Source: RGIG5612 sp045600845
GTDB lineage: Bacteria > Bacillota > Clostridia > Lachnospirales > Lachnospiraceae
Direction: 5' to 3'
DNA: 64,000 nucleotides
NCBI GenBank assembly: GCA_045600845.1
Contig: JAZRYR010000053.1
Coordinates: forward strand, 31,890-95,889
Made by a program: the position numbers and the translations under genes. Under the pieces are notes generated by a model. That model was not told where the DNA came from, made no database searches, and worked only from the letters and a program-made list of their open reading frames with translations. Shown piece by piece: positions 34,233-42,585 of the stretch. Position 1 is the stretch's first letter, and every line of letters starts with the position of its first letter.

Positions 34233-36002
34233 ATGAAAGTTATTTTACAAGATGGTACTGTTCAGGAATGCTCTTTTGAAGATGAAGTAGGTCGTGAGGC
34301 TTTCCGGCATACAACGTCCCATATTATGGCTCAGGCCATTAAAAGACTTTACCCTACAACCAAATGTGCCATCGGTCCGGCAATAGATGATGGTTTCTAT
34401 TATGATTTTGAATTCGACTTCAACTTCACCGAAGAGAATCTGGCAGAAATCGAAGTTGAAATGAAGAAAATCATCAAAGAAAACTTAAGGCTCACCCACT
34501 TCACCATGGAGCGGGAAGAAGCTTTAAAAGTCATGGAAGAAAAGAAGGAAGATTACAAAATCCAGCTGATCCAGGATCTTCCGGAAGATGCTGTCCTTTC
34601 TTTCTACCAGCAGGGCGAATATCTGGAGCTTTGTGCAGGTCCTCACGTAACCTACACCAGCGCGATCAAAGCGTTCAAGCTCACTTCCGTTGCCGGCGCT
34701 TACTGGCGTGGAAATGAGAAAAACAAAATGCTCACCCGTATTTACGGAACCTCTTTCCCGAACAAGGAAATGTTAGATGAGTACATGTATAAAATCGAGG
34801 AAGCAAAGAAGAGAGACCATCGAAAATTAGGAAAAGAATTAGGTCTTTTCACTCTTTTGGATGAGGGTCCGGGATTCCCGTTCTTCCTTCCAAAAGGAAT
34901 GATCTTAAAGAACCTGCTTTTAGATTATTGGCGTCACATCCACCAGCGGGATGGCTATGTAGAGATTTCCACTCCGATCATGTTAGACAGAAAGCTTTGG
35001 GAAACATCCGGCCATTGGGATCACTACCGTGAAAATATGTACACAACCGTAATCGATGAGGAAGACTTCGCCATCAAGCCGATGAACTGTCCGGGTGGCA
35101 TGCTGGTTTATAAATTAGAGCCACATTCCTACAGAGACCTTCCGTTAAGAATCGGTGAGATTGGTTTAGTTCACAGACATGAGAAATCCGGCCAGCTTCA
35201 TGGCCTGATGAGGGTTCGTTGCTTTAACCAGGACGATGCTCATATCTTTATGACACCGGAACAGATTCCATATGAGATCAAGGGTGTTGTAAAACTGATC
35301 GATGAAGTTTATTCAAAATTCGGTTTCAAATATCATGTAGAGCTTTCCACCCGTCCGGAAGACTCCATGGGCTCGGATGAAGATTGGGAAATGGCTACAA
35401 ACGGCCTCAAAAATGCTCTGGATGATTTAGGCCTGGCATACGTTATTAACGAGGGCGACGGAGCATTCTACGGACCAAAGATCGACTTCCATCTGGAAGA
35501 TTCTCTCGGACGTACCTGGCAGTGCGGAACAATTCAGTTAGACTTCCAGCTTCCACAGCGTTTTGAAGCAGAATACATCGGACAAGACGGTATGGCACAT
35601 CGTCCGATCATGATCCACCGTGTATGCTTTGGCTCCATTGAACGTTTCATCGGTATCCTGACAGAACATTTCGCAGGCAAGTTCCCGTTCTGGCTCAGCC
35701 CGGTTCAGATTAAAATTCTTCCAATTTCCGAAAAGTACACCGGTTACGCAGAAGAAGTAGAAGCTAAGCTGAAGAGAGCCGGCTATCGTACCGAAGTGGA
35801 TGAACGTGCAGAAAAAATCGGCTACAAGATCCGTGCAGCAAGAAATGAACGAGTTCCATACATTCTTGTTGTCGGGGAAAAGGAAGAAAATGCTGGCACG
35901 GTTTCCGTACGTCGTCGTGATGACGGTGAAAATCAGGACCTCGGTGCAATGGTTATCGGCAAATTAGTTGAGGTTCTCGAAAAAGAAGAAAAAGCATATT
36001 AA
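34233..36002 (+). CDS. thrS: Threonyl-tRNA synthetase, TGS-less form
   Basis: A 589-residue class II synthetase joining threonine to tRNA-Thr. It starts at MKVILQDG (34233, GAGGAG upstream). The N-terminal TGS domain present in about 640-residue forms is reduced to a few residues. The editing domain follows with HTTSHIMAQA and LCAGPHV, then the catalytic core with MRVRCFNQDDAHIF (motif 2) and IHRVCFGSIERFIG (motif 3), and the anticodon-binding domain. Short forms are common in Clostridia. An earlier in-frame ATG at 34155 lies in the promoter and is rejected. Confidence 0.95.
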   Translation: MKVILQDGTVQECSFEDEVGREAFRHTTSHIMAQAIKRLYPTTKCAIGPAIDDGFYYDFEFDFNFTEENLAEIEVEMKKIIKENLRLTHFTMEREEALKVMEEKKEDYKIQLIQDLPEDAVLSFYQQGEYLELCAGPHVTYTSAIKAFKLTSVAGAYWRGNEKNKMLTRIYGTSFPNKEMLDEYMYKIEEAKKRDHRKLGKELGLFTLLDEGPGFPFFLPKGMILKNLLLDYWRHIHQRDGYVEISTPIMLDRKLWETSGHWDHYRENMYTTVIDEEDFAIKPMNCPGGMLVYKLEPHSYRDLPLRIGEIGLVHRHEKSGQLHGLMRVRCFNQDDAHIFMTPEQIPYEIKGVVKLIDEVYSKFGFKYHVELSTRPEDSMGSDEDWEMATNGLKNALDDLGLAYVINEGDGAFYGPKIDFHLEDSLGRTWQCGTIQLDFQLPQRFEAEYIGQDGMAHRPIMIHRVCFGSIERFIGILTEHFAGKFPFWLSPVQIKILPISEKYTGYAEEVEAKLKRAGYRTEVDERAEKIGYKIRAARNERVPYILVVGEKEENAGTVSVRRRDDGENQDLGAMVIGKLVEVLEKEEKAY

Positions 36003-36038
36003 TGCTCAGCAAGAACAATCTTAGGGGTTTAAAAAGGA

Positions 36039-38222
36039 ATGTTTAAAAAAAGACTTATTATATTTTTTACACATTTCAAAAATTACAGTTTAAGACAAAT
36101 AATAAGCGCGGCAATATTCCCCGCTGCGCTTATTTATTTTGAAATAATTTTCCGTTCGGTATCCGTAAAGGAACCGGCTACGGGAATCTGGTGGCTGTCT
36201 ATGATATTTGCCTCCCTTGCCGGAGGCTGTCTTATGGATATGCTCTGCACGATTTTCAAAAGCGAAAAAGTAAACAACTGGTTTGCCGCTCTTTTGCTGG
36301 AGCTGACCAGCGTAGTTTTCATGATCATCCACTTTGTCGAATTGGAGTTTAATATCTATATCGGTCCACATTCTGTAGTCGGCGGGGCCAACGGTATCGC
36401 AACAGAAGCCGGTGATTACATTTTGGACATTATTTTGGGGAACTGGCCAACCATTCTTTTATTCGAAGCGCCAATTATCCTTTACATCCTCTGTCTGGCA
36501 ATTTTCAAGCTTCCTAGTTTCAAAAGATTCAAGGCAGTCGGCTATCTTCAGATTCTTATTGTTACCGCTATTTTTGAATGTGCTGCCGGTGTTCCATTGT
36601 GCAACATGTCCCCTTCCTGGGAACTTCTTACCAGTGAATTCAACTTCGACACCGCTGTCAAATTTTTTGATATGCAGACCGCAATCAAATTGGACTCCAT
36701 ATACAGCATTGTGGAAAACCCTTTCAAAAAATCCTATATCATTGAACAGGAACCTCCTGTTCTGGAAAATCCGGACGAATACAATATCATGGACATTGAT
36801 TTTGACCAGTTGATTGATGAATGTACCGACCCGGATATCAAGAAAATTCACGACTATGTCCGTACTCTGACTCCAAGCAAGAAAAATGAATATACCGGCC
36901 TTTTCAAAGGGAAAAACCTGATTCAGATAACCGCAGAATCCTTTACGCCGTATCTTCTGGATGAAGAACTGATGCCTGTGCTTTACCGTCTGGTAAATAA
37001 TGGTTTTGTTTTTGAAAATTACTATCAGCCATTATGGAATGGCTCTACTACAACCGGTGAATTCCAGATTCTGACCAGTATGCTGCCTTCAAACGGCTTT
37101 TACTCCATGTTGGAAACAGCCGACGATAATATGTATCTGACGATCGGCAATCAGTTTCTTAGAGAAGGTTATACCAGCATTGCTTATCATAACGGAACAA
37201 ACACATATTTTAATCGTCATCTGACTCATTGTAATTTGGGTTACACGAAATTTGTTGCCAATGGGAGTGGGATGATCGGCCTTTCCGGCAGCCGTGCATG
37301 GCCACAGAGTGATATAGAAATGATGCAATTTGCCATTCCGAGATTTATTGGAAGAGTTCCTTTCAACATCTATTTCATGACCTTAAGCGGTCACTCCAAA
37401 TATGACTCTACTAACTTTGTCGTCAACAAGAATATTGGGGAAGTAAAGGCCTGGGCGAAGAAAAAGCATCTTAACCTGACGAACACCGTATTATGTTACT
37501 ATGCGGCAAATCTGGAATATGAAAAATCCATGGAATATCTGATGTCTTGTCTGGAGAAAGAAGGAGTTTTGGATAATACGGTCATTGTAATCACCGGAGA
37601 CCACTATCCATATAGTCTTTCCGATGATTATGTCATTGATGACACCGGTCATGTAGAATACTTTGACGTAGAAACAAATCTGATCAACTTATTCGGATTC
37701 AAGCCGGAAAATGAAAACGATTACTCTCACAACAGTTTAGTAATCTGGACATCGGAAATGGAAGAAGAAAACAGTGTCGTCGTAACCGACCCGGTATACA
37801 GTGTAGATATTCTCCCTACAATGTCAAACTTGTTTGGATTCAATTATGACTCCAGGCTACTTGTAGGACGGGATGTATTGGCCTCGGAGACAAAACCTCT
37901 GGTAATTTTTTCGGATTACAGCTGGTTAACGGATTTAGGCTATTATAATGCAACCACAAAAGAATTTATTCCTGCGGAACAGTTAAAGAGTACAAAGGAA
38001 GTAGTTGGTAGCAAAGGCTATATCGATCATCCAGGCTGTAAAACAATTACCTATCCGTCCACGGAAAACGGGGGCTACGAAACGCTCGACGAATACATAA
38101 CGCATACAAACAACAACGTGAAAAACAAGATGGTTCTCTCCCAGAATATTCCATTAGATGATTACTATGGCATTATCTGGGGAAAAATTAATAATCCCAA
38201 CCTAAGTACAGAAGAAAAATAA
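36039..38222 (+). CDS. LtaS-like membrane sulfatase / phosphoglycerol transferase
   Basis: A 727-residue protein with about five N-terminal helices (to about 185) and an extracytoplasmic sulfatase-fold domain. Key spots are LIQITAESFTPYL (about 290), the catalytic Thr region WNGSTTTGEFQILTSMLP (about 335), and metal ligands in ITGDHYPYS (about 525). LtaS-type enzymes polymerise glycerol phosphate from phosphatidylglycerol into lipoteichoic acid, while related ones modify other lipids or glycans. It lies 36 nt behind thrS and ends at a terminator. Such a polymer would be a natural acceptor for the acylation operon, but the sequence does not prove that link. Confidence 0.85.
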   Translation: MFKKRLIIFFTHFKNYSLRQIISAAIFPAALIYFEIIFRSVSVKEPATGIWWLSMIFASLAGGCLMDMLCTIFKSEKVNNWFAALLLELTSVVFMIIHFVELEFNIYIGPHSVVGGANGIATEAGDYILDIILGNWPTILLFEAPIILYILCLAIFKLPSFKRFKAVGYLQILIVTAIFECAAGVPLCNMSPSWELLTSEFNFDTAVKFFDMQTAIKLDSIYSIVENPFKKSYIIEQEPPVLENPDEYNIMDIDFDQLIDECTDPDIKKIHDYVRTLTPSKKNEYTGLFKGKNLIQITAESFTPYLLDEELMPVLYRLVNNGFVFENYYQPLWNGSTTTGEFQILTSMLPSNGFYSMLETADDNMYLTIGNQFLREGYTSIAYHNGTNTYFNRHLTHCNLGYTKFVANGSGMIGLSGSRAWPQSDIEMMQFAIPRFIGRVPFNIYFMTLSGHSKYDSTNFVVNKNIGEVKAWAKKKHLNLTNTVLCYYAANLEYEKSMEYLMSCLEKEGVLDNTVIVITGDHYPYSLSDDYVIDDTGHVEYFDVETNLINLFGFKPENENDYSHNSLVIWTSEMEEENSVVVTDPVYSVDILPTMSNLFGFNYDSRLLVGRDVLASETKPLVIFSDYSWLTDLGYYNATTKEFIPAEQLKSTKEVVGSKGYIDHPGCKTITYPSTENGGYETLDEYITHTNNNVKNKMVLSQNIPLDDYYGIIWGKINNPNLSTEEK

Positions 38223-38232
38223 AACAGCCTAT

Positions 38233-38262
38233 GCTCCCGGAAAAAATCCGGGGGCTTTTTTT
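38233..38262 (+). terminator. Rho-independent terminator behind the LtaS-like gene
   Basis: GCTCCCGGA pairs with TCCGGGGGC (9 bp, one wobble) around AAAAA and is followed by seven Ts. Confidence 0.88.
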
Positions 38263-38287
38263 GTTGCAACGCAATCTCATCTAAAAT

Positions 38288-38584
38288 ATGACATTATGTC
38301 ATTATTTTTTTGTCATTATGTCAGCAATTTTTTTATTATATTGTAATATTATCTATATTTTGTCATAATCGTCTAATATTTTATGTCGTTATGTCAAGTT
38401 TTTATGTTATCTATGTATTTTTCGTTCCTGTCATCTTCTTTGTTTTTAAAAATATGTCAAAATGACATATTTTTTATGTCGTTTTGACAATTATTTTTAT
38501 ATTTTTATGTTTTTCCTATTGACTGTTTTTACTTTTTGTCATATTATTATGTCGTAATGACAACTTCATATTGTCACTTTGACA
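38288..38584 (+). promoter_or_regulatory. Array of eight TGTC-type operator sites in four pairs
   Basis: Eight 13-bp sites with half-sites 9 nt apart lie in a very AT-rich spacer. Four are perfect TGTC-N5-GACA palindromes: 38455-38467, 38477-38489, 38550-38562, 38572-38584. One is ATGACAT-T-ATGTCAT at 38288-38302. Three have directly repeated halves: 38311-38323, 38361-38373 and 38384-38396. Site centres fall in pairs 22, 23, 22 and 22 bp apart, and the pairs are about 72-95 bp apart. The last pair covers the predicted start point of the downstream promoter, so a repressor or multi-site regulator is likely. The regulator gene is not in the window. Confidence 0.75.
38519..38547 (+). promoter_or_regulatory. 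Promoter of the EIIC-like gene, embedded in the operator array
   Basis: TTGACT (38519-38524), 17 nt, TATTAT (38542-38547), with a start point near 38554 inside the operator at 38550-38562. Confidence 0.7.
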
Positions 38585-38620
38585 AAAATTCTATCAGAAG
38601 ATACCCAAAAGGAGGCTGTA

Positions 38621-39682
38621 ATGTCAAAATTCGCAGCATTTCTTAAAAAGCAAGATATTGTCTTTTCGCCGAAGCGTTATTTTGTTGATGCGCTCGGTGC
38701 AATGGCTCAGGGTCTTTTTGCTTCTCTTCTTATAGGCACAATTTTAAAAACTCTCGGTGAACAATGTCACTTTGATTTATTGATAACCATCGGTGCTTTT
38801 GCAACCGCAATTATGGGTCCCGCCATGGCTGTTGCCATCGGAAAAGCTTTAAATGCTCCTCCGCTGGTTCTTTTCTCTTTAGTAGCAGTTGGCTGGGCCG
38901 CATGTGAATGTGGTGGTGCCGGAGGACCTTTAGCCGTTTATTTCATTGTCCTTATCGCAGCGGAATTCGGCAAATTCGTGTCCAAAACGACACCGGTGGA
39001 TATTATCGTAACCCCGCTGGTAACCATCTTTATTGGTGGCCTTTTGAGCGTATTTGCAGCCCCTTATATCGGCATTGCCGCTTCCTCTGTTGGAAACGCA
39101 ATCATGTGGGCAACAGAACTTCAGCCGTTCCTGATGGGAATGCTGGTTTCCGTCATCGTCGGAATCGCCCTTACGCTCCCGATCAGTTCCGCAGCAATCT
39201 GTGCCGCTTTAGGCCTTACCGGGCTGGCAGGCGGTGCTGCCCTCGCCGGCTGCTGTGCGCAGATGGTTGGATTTGCAATTATCAGCTTTCGGGAAAACAA
39301 ATGGGGCGGCCTTCTCGCTCAGGGAATCGGCACGAGTATGCTCCAGATGGGGAATATCGTTAGGAATCCGAGAATATGGATTCCTGCAATTGCAGCATCC
39401 CTGGTAAATGGGCCAATTGCAACCTGTCTCTTCCATCTTCAGATGAATGGTGCTGCCGTATCCAGCGGAATGGGCACCTGTGGTTTCGTAGGCCAGATCG
39501 GTGTTTACACCGGTTGGATAAATGACATTGCCAGTGGCATAAAAAGCGGTGTCACGGCAACGGATTGGATTGGATTAATCGTTATCAGTTTTATTATTCC
39601 GGCAGTTGTTTCCTGGGCAGTTTCCCTTCTGCTCCGTAAAATCGGCTGGATCAGGGATGGGGACCTGAAATTATCCCTGTAG
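38621..39682 (+). CDS. PfoR/EIIC-like (PTS_EIIC type 2) membrane protein
   Basis: A 353-residue membrane protein with about nine helices, rich in Gly and Ala, of the PTS_EIIC_2 family to which PfoR belongs (FVDALGAMAQGLFASLLIGTI near 21, GAGGPLAVYFIVLIAAEFGK, and GMGTCGFVGQIGVY near 292). Members resemble sugar PTS IIC units but lack IIA/IIB partners, as here. ATG at 38621 has AAAGGAGG at ideal spacing; the longer frame from 38579 would start inside an operator. Both substrate transport and a sensory role are possible. The dense operator array shows tight control. Confidence 0.82.
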   Translation: MSKFAAFLKKQDIVFSPKRYFVDALGAMAQGLFASLLIGTILKTLGEQCHFDLLITIGAFATAIMGPAMAVAIGKALNAPPLVLFSLVAVGWAACECGGAGGPLAVYFIVLIAAEFGKFVSKTTPVDIIVTPLVTIFIGGLLSVFAAPYIGIAASSVGNAIMWATELQPFLMGMLVSVIVGIALTLPISSAAICAALGLTGLAGGAALAGCCAQMVGFAIISFRENKWGGLLAQGIGTSMLQMGNIVRNPRIWIPAIAASLVNGPIATCLFHLQMNGAAVSSGMGTCGFVGQIGVYTGWINDIASGIKSGVTATDWIGLIVISFIIPAVVSWAVSLLLRKIGWIRDGDLKLSL

Positions 39683-39706
39683 ACCGAATAGTTTTTTGAG
39701 GCCTGT

Positions 39707-39791
39707 GGTGTCTGGCGTCGTGAACTTTTTAATATTTAATAAACCCCTTTAAATGCCCAACCCCTTTTTCAAGTTCACGTTGTCAGACACC
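39707..39791 (+). repeat. Large interrupted inverted repeat just before glnA
   Basis: GGTGTCTG (39707-39714) and CGTGAACTT (39719-39727) pair with AAGTTCACG (39771-39779) and CAGACACC (39784-39791). This gives 17 paired bases interrupted by a symmetric 4-nt internal loop, with a 43-nt top loop. It ends 13 nt before the glnA ATG. No T-tract follows. It could be a translation or transcription control element of glnA or a short mobile (REP/MITE-like) element. Confidence 0.7.
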
Positions 39792-39804
39792 TTCAGAAAA
39801 AGAA

Positions 39805-41133
39805 ATGAAATATTCTAAAGACGAAATCATAAAAATAGTAAAAGAAGAAAACGTCAAATTTATCCGTCTGCAGTTTACGGATATTTTTGGTTCCATGAAA
39901 AATGTTTCCATCACTCCAAGTCAATTGGAAAAGGCGTTGGATAACAAACTATGTTTTGACGGATCCTCTATTGATGGTTTCGTCCGCATTGAAGAATCGG
40001 ATATGGCCCTTCATCCGGATTATGATTCTTTCGTCATTCATCCTTGGGGTCAGGAGCATGGAAAAGTTGCTCGGTTAATCTGTGATGTATGTCGTATCGA
40101 CGGCGAGCCTTTTGAAGGAGATCCTCGCTATATCCTCCGGAAAGCCATTGCTCATGCAGCTTCCCTTGGTTATGAATTAAATGTAGGCCCAGAATGTGAA
40201 TTCTATCTTTTAAAAACCAATGAGCGTGGAAACCCTACGCTGGAAGAATATGACAAAAACGGTTACTTTGACCTAGGTCCAAACGACCTGGGTGAGGAAG
40301 CCCGGAAAGATATCGTTCTTGCATTAGAGGATTTGGGATTTGTCATTGAAGCCTCCCACCATGAATGCGGACCGGCCCAGCATGAAATCGACTTCAAATA
40401 TCAGGAAGCCCTTCATGCTGCCGACAGTATCATGACTTTTAAATATGCCGTAAAAACAATATCGGAAAAGCATCATCTGTATGCCACTTTCATGCCGAAG
40501 CCGATTTATGGTCAGGCAGGAAACGGCATGCATCTTAATATGTCCCTGAGTCACAATGGAGAAAATATTTTCATTAATGAAAAAGATAAAAATGGGTTGA
40601 GTAAAGAAGCTTACTCTTTCATGGCAGGCATCATGCACCATATCGAGGCTATTGCAATCGTTACGAACCCTCTTGTTAATTCCTATAAACGTCTTGTTCC
40701 GGATTTTGAGGCTCCGGTCTATATTGCCTGGTCCGCCCAGAACCGTTCTCCACTGATCCGTGTTCCTAGCAGTCGTGGACAAGGAACCCGTATAGAACTT
40801 CGGAGCCCGGACCCGTCTGCAAATCCGTATTTAGCTTTAGCTTTGTGTCTGGAAGCCGGCCTGGAAGGCATCGAAAAAGGAATGACGCCTCCACCATCCA
40901 TCGATAAAAACATATTCGAGATGAGCCGTCGCGAACTAACCCGAAGCGGCATTAAGAAGCTTCCGGCGAATCTTTTCGAAGCGCTCAACAAAGTCCAGAA
41001 GGACAAATTCGTTGCCGACATTCTTGGTCCTCATATCTATGACCGATATATTGAAGCCAAAAAACGGGAATGGAATGAATACAGCTTGCGTGTTTCCGAC
41101 TGGGAAATCGAAGCCTATCTCTCAAAATATTAA
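39805..41133 (+). CDS. glnA: Glutamine synthetase type I
   Basis: A 442-residue GSI-alpha enzyme making glutamine from glutamate, ammonia and ATP. Motifs: LCFDGSSIDGF near 48, VGPECEFYL near 132, NGMHLNMSL near 236, the ATP site KRLVPDFEAPVYIAWSAQNRSPLIRVP near 292, and RSPDPSANPYLALA near 333. The adenylylation tyrosine region of GSI-beta is absent. The ribosome site is weak (AGAAAAAGAA) and a big inverted repeat ends 13 nt upstream. No GlnR box (TGTNA-N7-TNACA) is evident. It likely heads a unit with rnhA and the two transpeptidase genes. Confidence 0.95.
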   Translation: MKYSKDEIIKIVKEENVKFIRLQFTDIFGSMKNVSITPSQLEKALDNKLCFDGSSIDGFVRIEESDMALHPDYDSFVIHPWGQEHGKVARLICDVCRIDGEPFEGDPRYILRKAIAHAASLGYELNVGPECEFYLLKTNERGNPTLEEYDKNGYFDLGPNDLGEEARKDIVLALEDLGFVIEASHHECGPAQHEIDFKYQEALHAADSIMTFKYAVKTISEKHHLYATFMPKPIYGQAGNGMHLNMSLSHNGENIFINEKDKNGLSKEAYSFMAGIMHHIEAIAIVTNPLVNSYKRLVPDFEAPVYIAWSAQNRSPLIRVPSSRGQGTRIELRSPDPSANPYLALALCLEAGLEGIEKGMTPPPSIDKNIFEMSRRELTRSGIKKLPANLFEALNKVQKDKFVADILGPHIYDRYIEAKKREWNEYSLRVSDWEIEAYLSKY

Positions 41134-41167
41134 ATTCACATCAGAACTTTGGTCAAAGGAGCCTGAC

Positions 41168-41602
41168 ATGCCATATGCTTATGTAGACGGAAGTTATAAC
41201 ATTACTACGAAACGGTTTGGCTACGGTGTAGTCTTTTTTACGGACAGAGTAACAGAAAACGGGGAGCCGGAGTACTTTACTCTTTCGAAAGCTTTCTCTG
41301 AACCGGAACTTGCCGAAATGAGGAATGTAGCCGGAGAAATCATGGGTGCTGCTCAGGCAATAAAATCTGCACGGGCCAGAGGCTATCAATCCATCACAGT
41401 CTATCATGACTACGAAGGCATTGCGAAATGGTGCACCGGCGAATGGAAAGCAAAAAAAGTCTGGACAAAGAAATACAAGGCATTTTATGATGAAATAAGC
41501 AAAGACATCTCTGTTACCTTCCAAAAAGTAGAAGCTCATTCCGGAAACAAATATAATGACCTTGCTGATCAATTAGCAAAGGAGGCCGTTGGTAATAAAT
41601 GA
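41168..41602 (+). CDS. rnhA: Ribonuclease HI
   Basis: A 144-residue RNase H domain that cuts RNA in RNA-DNA hybrids. The four catalytic acids are visible: Asp in YVDGSYN (residue 5), Glu in AGEIMGA (about 57), Asp in YHDYEGI (about 79) and Asp in YNDLADQLAKEA (about 131). ATG at 41168 follows AAAGGAG. The longer frame from 41012 overlaps glnA and has no family signal. It lacks the N-terminal hybrid-binding domain of longer clostridial forms. It overlaps the next gene by 4 bp (ATGA). Confidence 0.92.
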   Translation: MPYAYVDGSYNITTKRFGYGVVFFTDRVTENGEPEYFTLSKAFSEPELAEMRNVAGEIMGAAQAIKSARARGYQSITVYHDYEGIAKWCTGEWKAKKVWTKKYKAFYDEISKDISVTFQKVEAHSGNKYNDLADQLAKEAVGNK

Positions 41603-42576
41603 AAAGAAACTGCATCACTCGTTGTATTATTATTTTTTTCGTACTGACTTTTGCAGGAGTCCTTATGGCCTGCAGCTGCGGAGGGACGAAAAAAGCTGAG
41701 CCGGAAAGTGAATCCCTTTCTTTGCCGGCAAAGGAAACGAAAAAGCAGACCACGACCGCCGCACAGACCACCACCGAAGCCCCTACAGAAACAACATCTG
41801 CTACAGAAGCAGAGCCTGACGGAGAATATTCCTGGTACAGTGACTACTCCATCGACGTCAACCTGGCGTACTGCACAGTGACCGTATATGAAAATAACGC
41901 AGATGGAAGCCGGACGCCGATCAATGTCATGGCTTGTTCCTGTGGACGGGAAGGCTGTGAAACTCCTACCGGAACTTTCTATACCAGTGACCAGTATGAA
42001 TGGGGCTGGATGGCAGACGGTTCGGTTGCCCAATATGTTACCCGCTTCAATGGAGATATTTTATTCCACTCTGTTCCTTCCTGGGAGCCGGCTCCCGGAA
42101 ATATTGAAATTGGTGAATATAACAAATTAGGCGGACCCGCTTCTTTAGGCTGCATCCGTCTGTGTGTTGCAGATGCTTCCTGGATTTACTGGAACATGCC
42201 TTGGGGCACAGAGGTCAATGTATTCTACGATTGGGACAGCCCTGGTCCTTGGGGAAAACCTGGTTCCTATAAGATCCCGGATGATATCTATCCATTAAAT
42301 CAGTGGGATCCGACAGACCCGGCGGACGGAAACCCATGGCATGGTTATTATATTGATATTAAAACGGATACCATCACCCTTCCGGTCGGAAGTAATTATG
42401 ATGACCTTTATAACAAGATTATCATAACCGACTGCTATGGCAATGACGTAAAACGTTATGCCGGCATCGAATTTGATGAAGATTATAATGTTCCGGGAAA
42501 CTATTATGCCTATGCTTATATTTCTTTGGGTAACGGCTACGCAGAAGAATATATTCCAGTCAGCATCACGGAGTAA
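41599..42576 (+). CDS. L,D-transpeptidase (YkuD) lipoprotein, first of a tandem pair
   Basis: A 325-residue lipoprotein (lipobox LMAC, about residue 21), a Thr-rich linker (about 50-75), a YkuD domain (about 82-210) and a C-terminal Ig-like domain (about 250-325). The catalytic region has His157 in FHSVP and Cys185 in PASLGCIRL; Leu stands where the usual SHGC motif has His. YkuD enzymes crosslink peptidoglycan or attach proteins to it. The ATG overlaps the rnhA stop. It is a paralogue of the next gene. Confidence 0.88.
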   Translation: MKRNCITRCIIIFFVLTFAGVLMACSCGGTKKAEPESESLSLPAKETKKQTTTAAQTTTEAPTETTSATEAEPDGEYSWYSDYSIDVNLAYCTVTVYENNADGSRTPINVMACSCGREGCETPTGTFYTSDQYEWGWMADGSVAQYVTRFNGDILFHSVPSWEPAPGNIEIGEYNKLGGPASLGCIRLCVADASWIYWNMPWGTEVNVFYDWDSPGPWGKPGSYKIPDDIYPLNQWDPTDPADGNPWHGYYIDIKTDTITLPVGSNYDDLYNKIIITDCYGNDVKRYAGIEFDEDYNVPGNYYAYAYISLGNGYAEEYIPVSITE

Positions 42577-42585
42577 AAATAACAA

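Noticed and set aside
38288..38584. Plasmid-type iteron origin
   Set aside because: No replication initiator gene is present, flanks are core chromosomal genes, and the sites overlap a promoter.
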